DNA of 10,593 nucleotides from Scedosporium boydii (Eukaryota > Ascomycota > Sordariomycetes > Microascales > Microascaceae): assembly GCA_002221725.1 (NCBI GenBank), contig NJFT01000436.1, positions 1 through 10,593 on the forward strand. The letters run 5' to 3'. Under the pieces are notes generated by a model. It did no database searches. It was given only the letters and a program-made list of their open reading frames with translations, and had not been told where the DNA came from. The stretch's first letter is position 1; each line of letters opens with the position of its first letter. Positions 1 to 8,262 of the stretch are shown piece after piece. The position numbers and the translations under genes were made by a program.

Positions 1-672
1 TTCCTGTATTGTGGTGACTAGAAGTGTGGAAATAATCCATGATTGAAGTTGGATGGGCTGAAATGGCGATGTGGTTTTTTGGGGGGGCGGAATGGGGGGG
101 CGGGCGGAAAGTGGGGTCGTCAACTTACTCCTTGGCACTATCGTGGGTAGCCGACAGGGTCCACCAGCGGGGTAGCTTTGCCATCGCAAACTGCCTTATT
201 GCCGTAGCCGGTCTCGCCTTGACCGGCTTCTTAGACGCACCTGCTGGCCGGTACGTCGGCACCTTCTTGGGCATGGGTGGCGCCACAGCTCTAATCTCCT
301 CGGCTCTGGCTTGGGGTCAGAACAACGTTCGCCTCGACGCCAAGAGGAGCGTCCTCACGGTAACCCAGGTTGTATGCGCTGCCATTGGAGGCATCTACTC
401 CTCGCAGGTCTTCCGACAAGAGGTGAGTCATGAATAACCAACGTACCCGCCCCAAAAATGTATCCAAAAGATCGAATCGAATAGGCAAGTCCTAACGAGA
501 TTAAAAGAATGCTCCGGATTATACTCCTGGTATTATAGCAACTGGAGCCCTCCTTCTTTTCGATGCCTTCCTAGCGGCTTTATCAGTGTACCTCCTGAGG
601 CGGCTTAATAAAAAGGCAGATCGGGGCGAGATCGTTATTGAGGAGTCTCCGGAGTTCAGGTACACCTTGTAG
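1..672 (+). CDS. MFS anion transporter (Dal5/ACS type), C-terminal part
   Basis: This is the 3' end of a major facilitator transporter of the anion:cation symporter (allantoate permease-like) type; its 5' part lies beyond the left edge. The supported coding exon runs to 422, then an 85-bp intron (423-507, GTGAGT donor, CCTAACG branch region, AAAAG acceptor), then a last exon 508-672 ending in TAG. Visible family marks are WVADRVHQRG (the loop Asp-Arg of the MFS A-like motif), a hydrophobic helix around AIANCLIAVAG, WGQNNVRLDAKR before another helix, then FRQENAPDYTPG and a final helix followed by a charged cytosolic tail ending EFRYTL. The exon probably begins between 112 and 151. None of the three + frames of 1-111 resembles the family, and that stretch contains G-runs, so it is probably intron. 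Fungal relatives carry allantoate, nicotinate or other organic anions across the plasma membrane. The substrate here cannot be read from the sequence. Confidence 0.82.
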
Positions 673-949
673 TTTAAATCAAAGCAGCAATGCAAAGGCA
701 GTCTAAACTAGAAGTAGAAAGTGTGGAAAGCTAGTTTGTCGGAATTGGGTAATACAACCTCTTAAGTTGGAGATGTGTGTCTCAGTCCTTGTCGGTGTCG
801 GTATGCAAAGGTTGGAAGCAATGAGCGTTGAAGTATGGTCTAGGAATGGTTACAGCAGCTTTATAAAGATGTCGGGGAGTTAATAATCAGCAGGAGTCTT
901 CTTCGTATAATATTGTAAGTAGAAGAAATAAATTCACAATTGTTGCGAC

Positions 950-982
950 CGGGCCGCGACCTGGCCGCGACCTGGCCGCGAC
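950..982. repeat. 11-bp tandem repeat, three copies
   Basis: Three head-to-tail 11-bp units lie at 950-960, 961-971 and 972-982. The last two are identical (CTGGCCGCGAC) and the first differs at one base (CGGGCCGCGAC). A degenerate fourth unit starts at 983 (TCGGGCGC). The block is a GC-rich island in AT-richer flanks. It is probably a minisatellite produced by replication slippage; no function is visible. Confidence 0.85.
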
Positions 983-1617
983 TCGGGCGCTCGAAGGAAG
1001 AAGGGAGGCGGTGTGGCCCCACGGAAGCAAAAAGTCACGTCCAGTTGGACGCGACCTCGGTTGAGGAGAAATTTGACAGACCAGTCGAGAGATGAGAGAA
1101 CAGTCGGCCAGGCGAACGGGATTAGCGTGTGTAGATGTATCTAACGACTGAAATCTCCGTGATTTAGGCGGGGCACGAGTACGCCGTCTCCGTCCACGTG
1201 GTCGGCCCAATCCACGGAATGTTTGTCCTCATGAGCTGCGGAATGTGTGACCGAACGGAATTCGAAACCCGATCAATAATCTCGGCGAAAAGGAGCAAGT
1301 AAATACAACGCCATAAAAAAACGGGGAAAAGAAAAAGTAGAGAGAGGCGATTGGTAAGGAATATGCGCCGGTTCAAATGATTCCACAGACATGACGAGGT
1401 GGGAGTTCCTCCCTTTTCAAACGGAGCTTGTTTCCTTTACATTTCGTCATTCTACCTCGACAACACATCTTCTTGCGTGCCTACACTTTCGGAGGGGCAA
1501 CGTCGACAAACTCGATCATAAAACGACGGAGGATGCAGAGGGAGGTCCTATCTTGCCTAGAAACTACCTCTCTACCTTCGCGAGGATGGGATTCCTGCGC
1601 CCCTCGTACTAGATGAT

Positions 1618-1654
1618 GGGGGCTTCAGCATACCCCCAAAAGTCGCAAGCCCCC
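1618..1654. repeat. Inverted repeat, potential hairpin
   Basis: GGGGGCTT at 1618-1625 is perfectly complementary to AAGCCCCC at 1647-1654, with a 21-nt loop that itself contains a C-run. It sits between weak open frames and the T tract. It could be a structural relic or chance, and there is no gene for it to terminate. Confidence 0.4.
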
Positions 1655-1713
1655 CGTAAGTCATTACCGAAGTCTCTCTCTTTTCTTCAATTTCATTTTA
1701 AACTAGAAATAGT

Positions 1714-1716
<3 letters not shown>

Positions 1717-1748
<32 letters not shown>
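1717..1748. repeat. Poly-T tract of 32 bases
   Basis: An uninterrupted run of 32 T lies between AGTAAC and GGTCGGG. On the - strand it is a 32-A run, which could be the tail of a retroposed copy inserted in - orientation. However, no reverse transcriptase or recognisable element body was seen to its right, and no convincing target-site duplication was found. A simple homopolymer expansion explains it equally well, and its exact length may be unreliable in an assembly. Confidence 0.9.
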
Positions 1749-1749
<1 letters not shown>

Positions 1750-1952
1750 GTCGGGAAGTGGCTAGCGGAAGTATAATATGGCAACGCCAGCCCCCAGTCT
1801 CTTACCTGACTTGCAAAGCAACACCCAGAGGTCGTTGAGCAGGCGATTGCTTCGCGCTTCGCGTGACTGGAAAAAGGCCGAGGCTCCCTGCAAGGGTGAT
1901 TAGAGGTTTGATGCACACTGGTGTTTCTCTGACGGCGTGACGGCCGACACAC

Positions 1953-2567
1953 ATGGCAACCTACAGTCTGGCATCAGGGAGGCGGGCCTGCCTCATCCCG
2001 AAGTCCTCCACAAGCCCGTTCATATCGATGGCGGGTCGCTTCCAGGGGGGCCAGATCAAGACGCGCACGCGCAAGGCAACCTACGCCAACCCACTAGCGT
2101 CCGCCGTTTTCCACAGCATAACCGCTGAGGACGAGTTCATCATCAGAAAACAGGGAACCCGAGGTGGGCAGCGATGGGTCTATGGTAAAGAAATGGAAGA
2201 CTGGGGAGACGAAGAAGGGCTACACGTGGAAGGAGACCATCTTGACTATCCTGGATAGGCGTACTGGACTCCGTACCGGTGGCAGCTGGAGGCCTTCGTC
2301 GACATGATCAAGGGCCGACCGAGCACCGGCAAGTGGAACATAGGGCGAGGACAGCATTGCACAGATGAGGGCAACGGACATGGCGTACGAGAACTCGGGA
2401 CTAGGATTGCGTCCGACGAGCACCTATCAGCCATGATTGAGAGGCAATTTGGGGTTGGTATTCGGGCCGTATGGAGGGATGGATCGTGTTTCTTATATTA
2501 TGCAATTCACTTCTACTACTGTTCCAGCTTCAACACGGTGCTCTTCTTGTTTTCTTCTTTCTTCTAG
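1953..2567 (+). pseudogene. Unidentified, possibly decayed coding stretch
   Basis: Several consecutive + strand frames are open here. One runs 1953-2258 (101 codons, ATG in context CACACATGG). One around 2182-2301 contains a lysine- and threonine-rich segment starting MVKKWKTGETKK. Another covers about 2250-2567, where the peptide WTPYRWQLEAFVDMIKGRP looks protein-like before it turns into low-complexity TTCT-rich sequence. The relay from frame to frame would fit a small gene broken by frameshifts, or one with unrecognised introns. I do not recognise any family on either strand, and the frames could also be chance. A 10-bp repeat GGCAACCTAC occurs at 1955-1964 and 2075-2084 in the same frame. 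Confidence 0.25.
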
Positions 2568-2608
2568 CTTCTCTATCTACAATCTACTAAATTAATATCT
2601 TTATCCTC

Positions 2609-4359
2609 TTACCTATTCAGAGAAATAGCCTTGTCCAACGCAGTGATGAGAATAGGTACTAAAACAAACTATTAGTAGCAAGTTTAGCAAATAGAGAAAC
2701 GAGACACTTACTGTGAGACTCCTCGAAAATGAGCATGGGTCGTAGACGGACAGTCCGAACACCACAAGTGCCTACATTGACGCCGAGTTCCTTCATGCTT
2801 CCTACAAGCGCAGCAGAATCCTTCGCGTCAAAGGAAATGTATGTTCTGCCTTCTCGTTAGTGGACAGTGGGCTTTTATGGAACTTGTAGTGTAGTGGCGC
2901 AACGAAGACTTACCCGTAACCCTTTCCTCGAAGGTTGCGGATGTGCTGAGGATATTTCTGTGCAAGCTTATCAAGTTCAGCATACAGAGCGTCTCCAACA
3001 CGAGCCTATTATTTTATATTTAGCGAGCTCAATTAGTCCTGGCTGAAAAATAGACGCGGGCCACTGGGTTTGACGCACGCATTGCTCGACCAAGTTCTTC
3101 TCCAAAATCTCACCAACAACGGCCTTGCTCAAGACCGCACGCGCCGGGTCGCCCATCCAGGTGTTAAACTGGCGGTACGCCTTATCCGGAATAAGCATGC
3201 GATCACCAAAGAAGTATCCAGCAGTCTGGGCCTTCTTCGAGAAGGTGACTATGTCAGGAGGGGATGTCAAGTTCCAGTGCTCATGCGCCCAGAATTTGCC
3301 AGTAGCGCCAAAACCTGCAGGGAATCTCAGTGAGCTTGAGTCAACCAGTAGCAGCGACTATGGACATGCCCGCTTACCAGTCTGCACCTCATCAACAATC
3401 ATAACGACACCATGCTTCTTGGTAAGATCACGCAACCCTTGGAAGAATACGGAGGAGGCATGATTATCACCCCCTTCACTCTGGATCGGCTCAACAATCA
3501 GGGCCGCGACTGGGCAATGCCAACTGATAATCTGGCGCTCAACCTCATCCAGGCACCGTCGCTCCTCTGCAGCGTTCTCCTCAACATGCTTGTCGAGAGG
3601 GTACTTAAGGGCAGGGAACGGTGCCTGGGGCCACTTGAATGAAGGGATATCAAGTTTGTGCACCGCCTTGGACCGAGTTGTCGACAAGCTGCCAAAACCT
3701 CGGCCGTGGAAAGAGTTTGCGAAACTCAGGACGGCTAGGTCTGGGGACCCAGGTTTCGCGTTGTCTAAGCAGGATTTGATTTCCTCATCAGTCCACTCCA
3801 CTCCGTGGCCGCGCTCCTTCCGTCTATAAAACATAAACGATGCTTTGAAAGCCAGCTCGTTTGCTTCAGACCCAGACTGCGCGGTAAAGATGTGATCGAG
3901 GCCTTTGGGTGCAACACGGAGGAGTCCGTCCTTAAGAATGTCGTGCCAATCGCGCGAGGGGAAATTACCAATAGCCGGACGGTTGACGAGGGCAGCGACC
4001 ATCAATGGCGATTGGGCGGCGACGATGAGAGCAGGGTTATTGTAACCCACAGGGATTGAGGCAATTTGCGAGTAGCTGGGATAGGAGTCAATAAGGCGAT
4101 AAAGGAAGGTGGCAGAGGTCAGGAACTTACACATCGAGATATTTGTTGCCATCCACGTCAACGATGCTTGATCGACTGTTAGAAGGGGAAATTGAATCAC
4201 TCAGAGACGCGATACATACTAGTTGCCAAAACTCTTCTCATAGTCTACAACGAAATATACAGCGCGGGAGTCGAAGAAGGTGTCGAGTTTCTTTGCCGCC
4301 GCCTTAGACTGGGGACCGGGGACCCCGGTCACCACGGAAGTTTGGATAGTTCCGGCCAT
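2609..4359 (-). CDS. 4-aminobutyrate aminotransferase (GABA transaminase), class III PLP enzyme
   Basis: The gene encodes a PLP enzyme that moves the amino group of GABA (or a related omega-amino acid) to 2-oxoglutarate, giving succinic semialdehyde and glutamate. Exons on the - strand are 4359-4220, 4166-4131, 4075-3378, 3314-3079, 3005-2914, 2845-2712 and 2658-2609. The introns are 53, 55, 63, 73, 68 and 53 bp, all GT-AG. The 461-residue product is close to yeast Uga1 (471). Visible marks are GNYIVDVDGN near 45-54, YSQIASIPVGYNNP at 60-73, QSGSEANE at 125-132 (cofactor phosphate region), IVDEVQTG with Asp287 (pyridine-nitrogen partner), FSKKAQTAG with the Schiff-base lysine at 318 (equivalent to pig Lys329), and FNTWMGDPAR. 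There is no evident mitochondrial presequence, so it is likely cytosolic as in yeast. The start has a good context (GAAATGG). It is divergent from the succinate-semialdehyde dehydrogenase gene, the next pathway step. The sequence cannot say whether it is the housekeeping copy or a cluster paralogue. Confidence 0.94.
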
Positions 4360-5108
4360 TTCGCGTGTCGCTTGTCGTGATAATTTTTGTTAGAATCAAT
4401 TTACTTTACTAGTGTGTCACTCTGTGTAGACAAATGAAATAATGAAGATAGCTGAAGGCTATTTAAAGTGAGATTTGCCTGACGGAAGCATGTACAAGTA
4501 AAAACTCAGAGTACACCGAGATGCTGGAGTGAAGCCGCCATGGACCGGCTAGTTGCCGAGCCCCCAAAATTAGTGGAAGGCCGGCAACCAGCAACATGGA
4601 ACCGGAATGTCAAACCTGCTGATTAGGACGGCTTCTAATAGGTCCCCTTCGTTATCTACTTCCGATTGCGGAGTAGACTCGTGACATTTGGACCAAGCCA
4701 GATCCACACCAACGGACGAAGGCCGGATCAACTCGTCACAAGAGCTGAGGCCAAAAAATAAGGAGGAGAGGCGAAAATTTTTTTCCTAATCCCGGCCCGG
4801 TGGTGGCCGGACCGGGCTCGGAGGGCCACTCCTTGAGCAAGAAGCGATTGAGTAGAGCCTGGAGAAAAGCATTGTCGACAAGACCACCGGCCGAAACCTC
4901 TAGTATAAAGGAAAATTTATTTTTTATCCAAAACGCATACTCTCATCTAGAAAAGCGAAAGGAAGAGAGTCAAAAAGGAAAAAACGAAGAAGTGCAGTAT
5001 TTTATCAGAGACGGGCCGTATCGACTCAACATGGAGCTCAAAGTCTGTATTATGGAACCCAACTCCATTCCTTGACTTGTTTTTTCGAAGGCAGCTCTAA
5101 ATCTAACT
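4360..5108. promoter_or_regulatory. Divergent promoter region between the two GABA-shunt genes
   Basis: These 749 bp separate the two start codons and must hold both promoters. On the + side a TATAAA lies at 4904-4909, about 200 bp before the dehydrogenase ATG. On the - side an AT-rich TTTAAATA-like box (about 4460-4467) lies roughly 100 bp before the transaminase ATG. HGATAR sites, the recognition sequence of fungal AreA-type nitrogen regulators, occur at 4378-4383, 4446-4451 and 4652-4657 (reverse). Three is about the number expected by chance. A GC-rich dyad lies at 4795-4817. An open frame at 4800-5075 has no family resemblance and is disregarded. Confidence 0.7.
4795..4817. promoter_or_regulatory. 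Inverted repeat GCCCGGT-N9-ACCGGGC, candidate Zn2Cys6 site
   Basis: Perfect 7-bp arms lie at 4795-4801 and 4811-4817 with a 9-nt spacer, about 290 bp before the dehydrogenase start. Each arm contains a CGG/CCG triplet, the typical half-site of fungal Zn2Cys6 activators. Similar dyads occur upstream of the tartrate dehydrogenase-type and HAD genes. Binding is an inference only. Confidence 0.35.
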
Positions 5109-6696
5109 ATGTCACAGCTCGAGGATCCTTCGATCCTCAAGACAAAATGCTATGTTGCGGGCCGGTGGGTCGGTGCCAGGAGCGGGAAGCAATTTGCTGT
5201 TGATAGTGTGTTTACCTCCATCTACAGCATTTACCTTCCTCCTCTAACTTACCAATTTTTTTCGACCCCTCCACGTGTGATGTGGTTGCGAAATGCCCCG
5301 AGTTTGACGGCGTCGACACAGAATCAGCCATTGACTCGGCCAAGAATGCCTTCAACTCATTTCGTAAAACTACCCCACGTTCGCGGGCCACGCTCCTCCG
5401 TCGCTGGTATGAACTTATGATCGAGAATGTGGAAGATCTCGCCCACATCATCACTCTTGAGAACGGAAAGCCCCTGGCAGATTCTCTCACTGAAGTTCGG
5501 TACGCCGCGTCCTTCTTAGAATGGTTCAGCGAAGAAGCCCCCCGTATTTATGGCGATACCATGCAAGCCACCAACCCAGCTTGTCGCATAGTTACCCTAC
5601 GAGAGCCTGTCGGTGTCTGTGGACTTATCGCGCCGTGGAACTTCCCCGCCGCCATGATCACAAGGAAGGCTGGCCCGGCCCTTGCGGCTGGCTGCACCCT
5701 TGTTGTAAAGGCACCGGGAGAAACCCCGCTGACTGCGCTGGCTCTGGCGGAGCTAGCCCATCGTGCGGGATTCCCCGCCGGCGTTGTCAATGTCATTACA
5801 ACGCTCGAAAATACGGCAGATGTCGGGCGCATCCTCACAACACACCCGGCAATCAAAAAGGTCTCATTTACTGGCTCCACTGGAGTGGGAAAGCTTCTCA
5901 TGAGTCAGAGCGCCTCAACCCTGAAGAAGTTATCATTTGAGCTTGGTGGAAACGCCCCCTTCATCGTGTTCGAGGATGCAGACCTTGATGCGGCAGTGCG
6001 CGGACTCGTGGCCTCCAAGTTCCGCATCTCTGGTCAGACCTGCGTGTGCGCCAATCGCATCCTAGTCCATCGCAGCGTATATGAGGAATTCCTCGCCAAG
6101 GTGGTCGAGACTGTTCGCGCCTTTGTAGTAGGTGATGGCTTCAAGGAGGAGACTACACATGGCCCGCTAGTCCATAGTCGCGCCGTTGCCAAGGTCCACG
6201 AACACGTCAAAGATGCTGTCACTAAGGGTGCACGGGTGCTTTTGGGCGGCGAGCCACTCTCGCACCTTGGCCCAAATTACTTTGGACTTACAGTGCTCGC
6301 GGACATGAGGCCGGGCATGGAGATTTGCCATGAAGAGACCTTTGGGCCTGTCGCTGCCGTTTTCGCATTCGAGTCAGAGCAGGAAGCTATTGCCTTGGCC
6401 AACGATTCCGATGTTGGCCTGGCAGGGTATTTTTATAGTAAGGATGTAACTCGGTGTTGGAGGGTAGCGGAGGCTCTCGAGGTGGGCATGGTGGGCGTCA
6501 ACGTCGGCAAGTACACTCCCTGCACCTCTATTTTCCTCCAAATCTTCGCTAATATTGTGAGAATTAAGGCGCGATTAGCGACCCTGTAGCGCCCTTTGGG
6601 GGAGTAAAACAAAGCGGATTTGGTCGAGAAGGCGGCAAGTATGGCATCGATGAGTTTTTGGTAACAAAAATGGTCATGACTGGATTGGATGTTTAG
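5109..6696 (+). CDS. Succinate-semialdehyde dehydrogenase (ALDH superfamily)
   Basis: The gene encodes an NAD(P)+-dependent aldehyde dehydrogenase oxidising succinic semialdehyde to succinate, the step after GABA transaminase. The best-fitting exons are 5109-5205, 5265-6506 and 6569-6696, giving 488 residues, normal for the GabD/Uga2 family. Visible marks are [22 protein letters not shown] (cofactor-binding lysine), FTGSTGVGK (nucleotide-binding loop), FELGGNAP with general base Glu258, [10 protein letters not shown] with nucleophile Cys292 (34 residues later, the usual spacing), EETFGPV and, in the last exon, [14 protein letters not shown]. The second cysteine of TCVC is typical of this subfamily. 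There is no mitochondrial presequence. Intron 1 (5206-5264) lacks an AG acceptor and the last intron (6507-6568) is GC-AG, so the gene may be mis-spliced. Residue numbers assume the full-length model. Retention of intron 1 leaves a frame ending near 5420, about 103 codons. Confidence 0.92.
5206..5264 (+). other. Intron 1 of the dehydrogenase gene with a CG instead of AG acceptor
   Basis: The donor is GTGTGT after GTT GAT A. A CTAAC branch point lies at 5244-5248, followed by a T-run, and then the sequence reads TTTTTTTCG before ACCCCTCCACG. Joining 5205 to 5265 recreates the family segment [15 protein letters not shown], close to the usual (D/N)PATG(D/E)V(V/I)A. Length (59 bp) and branch-to-junction distance (16 nt) are normal. 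The only thing wrong is the acceptor dinucleotide, CG at 5263-5264. Confidence 0.75.
6507..6568 (+). other. GC-AG intron near the 3' end of the dehydrogenase gene
   Basis: Exon 2 ends GTC G at 6506. The intron starts GCAAGT, the strong consensus of GC-type donors, has a GCTAAT branch-like element, and ends TTAAG at 6568. Splicing gives [16 protein letters not shown], which matches the family. Reading through instead stops at 6589, before the conserved C-terminal block. No GT donor nearby restores this frame. Confidence 0.85.
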
Positions 6697-7052
6697 TCGG
6701 GACGATTGGATTCATATGAGAACAGAAAAGTTCAAATAGAAAGTATGATATTGCTTGATAATTCGCTGATCTCTACTTCTAGCACGTGTCTATTAATCCA
6801 TCTGATCTGCTTCGAACCGTGGCTGGCACCATCTTTCTTCACTGGGCCATTGTTGACGCCAATAAATGACTCTACTAATAAGTCCTCTCTCTCCTGTTGG
6901 CCCGCCTTTATCACCTCAAAAGCCGTTTTCCAGAATTCGCGGCAAGATTACGTATCGCGCATCGTCCACTCAACCCGATGCATCTTGTACCCAATGTCAA
7001 CAAACGGAGACAAACAAATCGAACCTGTCTTTCAATTCCTCTCGTACTTAAT
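6697..7052. other. Convergent intergenic gap
   Basis: This stretch separates two genes whose 3' ends face each other. AATAAA at 6861-6866, about 165 bp after the dehydrogenase stop, is a possible polyadenylation signal on the + strand. Open frames at 6706-7056, 6732-6914 and 6866-7051 have no recognisable features and are treated as chance. Confidence 0.5.
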
Positions 7053-8262
7053 CTAGTCTGATTTCTTCTCCAATAGTTCCCTGCAAATTGCTTCGGCTGC
7101 TTCCTTCGTGTTCAACATCCCTCCTATGTCCCTGGTAACCTTACCAGCCTTGCACGCCCTCTCCACGGCGGCCATGACCGCAGCCCCGGAATCCTTTTCC
7201 CCTATCCAGGACAGCATATCTGCGGCCGCCCAGACAGCCCCAATAGGGTTTGCAATTCCCTTTCCCATTATATCAAAAGCACTCCCATGCACAGGCTCGA
7301 ATACAGAAGGATTCTTCCGCGTGGGATCCAAGTTTGCCGACGCAGCGACGCCAATCGAACCCGCTAGTGAGGCGGCTAGATCGGAGAGAATATCAATGTG
7401 GAGGTTTGTGCCTACTATTGTGTCAATGCTCTGCGGCTTCGTCACCATCCGCATTGTCATAGCATCCACAAGCTCTTTATCCCAGGCGACATCTGGAAAG
7501 TCAGCGGCCACTTCAGCGGCAATTTCATCCCAAAGGACAAGCCCATGGCGTTGAGCATTCGACTTCGTGACGACGGTGAGATGTTTCCGCGGCCTCTCCC
7601 GGGCTGCTTCAAATGCGAAACGCATGATTCGTGTGATTCCGTGGCGGGTAAAAATGCTTGTTTCCGTGGCCACTTCCCAGCTTTCGCCCAGGTGCGACCG
7701 CCCACCATGGCCAGCGTACTCTCCCTCACTGTTCTCACGGATAAGAAGCCAGTCAAGATCGGAAGGTGAGACATCGGTAAGCCGGGGTTTTGTAAGACAC
7801 TTGATGGGGCGGACATTGGCGTAGAGTTGCATTGGCCCGCGCATTTTTAGCAGGAGGCCCCAGAGGGATAGATGGTCAGGGACGTCTGGACCACAATTAT
7901 TAGAAAGAAAACACCATTAATAGATATTGTGTGGTATATTTCCACGTACCCGGGTACCCTACGGCACCGAATAACACAGCATCGTACTGCTTTAGCGTGT
8001 TTTGGAAGTCGGTGGGGAGGAATGCCCCGGTCTTCTTGTAATATGCGCTCCCCCAAGGAAATTTCGTAATCTCAATCCGGTACTTCCCAGAAACCTCTGC
8101 AGCTGCCTCCGCCACCCTAAGAGCAGCATCAACAACCTCCATACCAATGCCATCACCTGGAATCGCGGCGATTCTGTAGTTGCGAATAGGTACAGCCATG
8201 ACGGAGTATCTCCGAAGATAGGGATGAACGGCATAAAGGGGCCTGGACGTCGAAGTAAACAT
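7053..8262 (-). CDS. Tartrate/D-malate dehydrogenase-type beta-decarboxylating dehydrogenase
   Basis: This is an isocitrate/isopropylmalate dehydrogenase-superfamily enzyme, closest by motifs to tartrate and D-malate dehydrogenases (TtuC/DmlA type), which oxidise hydroxy acids with NAD+ and a divalent metal. Exons on the - strand are 8262-7950 and 7885-7053, with a 64-bp GT-AG intron; the product is 381 residues. From Met22 the protein is 360 residues, the usual family length. Marks are IPGDGIG at 34-40, FGAVGYPDVPDHLSLWG across the intron junction, NVRP at 128-131, IRENSEGEY at 153-161, TKSNAQR with catalytic Lys212, VDAMTMRM with Asp245, NLHIDILSD with metal ligands Asp269 and Asp273, and FEPVHGSAFDIMGKG. 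Residues 1-21 contain three arginines, several Ser/Thr and no acidic residue, which looks like a mitochondrial presequence. Which substrate is preferred (tartrate, D-malate, isopropylmalate) cannot be fixed; the REN-EGEY and KSNAQR motifs favour the tartrate/D-malate branch over Leu2-type enzymes. Confidence 0.92.

Larger units (their letters stand above)
673..1952. other. Intergenic stretch with no convincing gene
   Basis: Nothing in these 1.28 kb reads as a conserved protein on either strand. Open frames exist at 887-1210 (-), 1391-1612 (+), 1428-1616 (+) and 1698-1952 (-), but they are short, mutually overlapping and of low complexity (the last one runs through the T tract as poly-lysine). 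No tRNA-like fold was seen. What stands out is local: an 11-bp triple repeat near 950, a small palindrome CGTCCA-GT-TGGACG at 1038-1051, an 8-bp-arm hairpin near 1618 and a long T tract at 1717. Confidence 0.6.

Noticed and set aside
17..729. ACTAGAAGT and GTGGAAA shared at 17-32 and 707-729 as repeats bracketing the transporter fragment.
   Set aside because: The match needs a 7-bp indel and is within chance expectation.
887..1210. 107-codon open frame on the - strand, arginine-rich.
   Set aside because: It translates the GC-rich tandem repeat, has no domain-like pattern and overlaps other equally poor frames.
1360..1390. GGTTCAAAT as a tRNA T-loop.
   Set aside because: No matching acceptor, D or anticodon stems could be drawn around it on either strand.
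704..1712. TAAACTAGAAGTAG (704-717) and TAAACTAGAAATAG (1699-1712) as target-site duplications of an inserted element.
   Set aside because: 14 bp with one mismatch is expected several times by chance in a window of this size, the T tract lies outside the pair, and no element body or terminal repeats are seen between them.
4378..4657. Three HGATAR sites as proof of AreA nitrogen control of the divergent promoter.
   Set aside because: About two are expected by chance on both strands of 749 bp; they are listed as candidates only.
4800..5075. 91-codon open frame just before the dehydrogenase gene.
   Set aside because: Low-complexity, Lys/Glu-rich, starts inside a GC-rich dyad and covers the likely promoter and 5' leader; no family resemblance.
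5521..5940. 139-codon + frame and the - frame at 5548-5901.
   Set aside because: Shadows of the dehydrogenase exon, which has clear catalytic motifs in its own frame.
7108..7554. 148-codon + frame opposite the tartrate dehydrogenase-type gene.
   Set aside because: Antisense shadow of a strongly conserved enzyme frame; no recognisable features.
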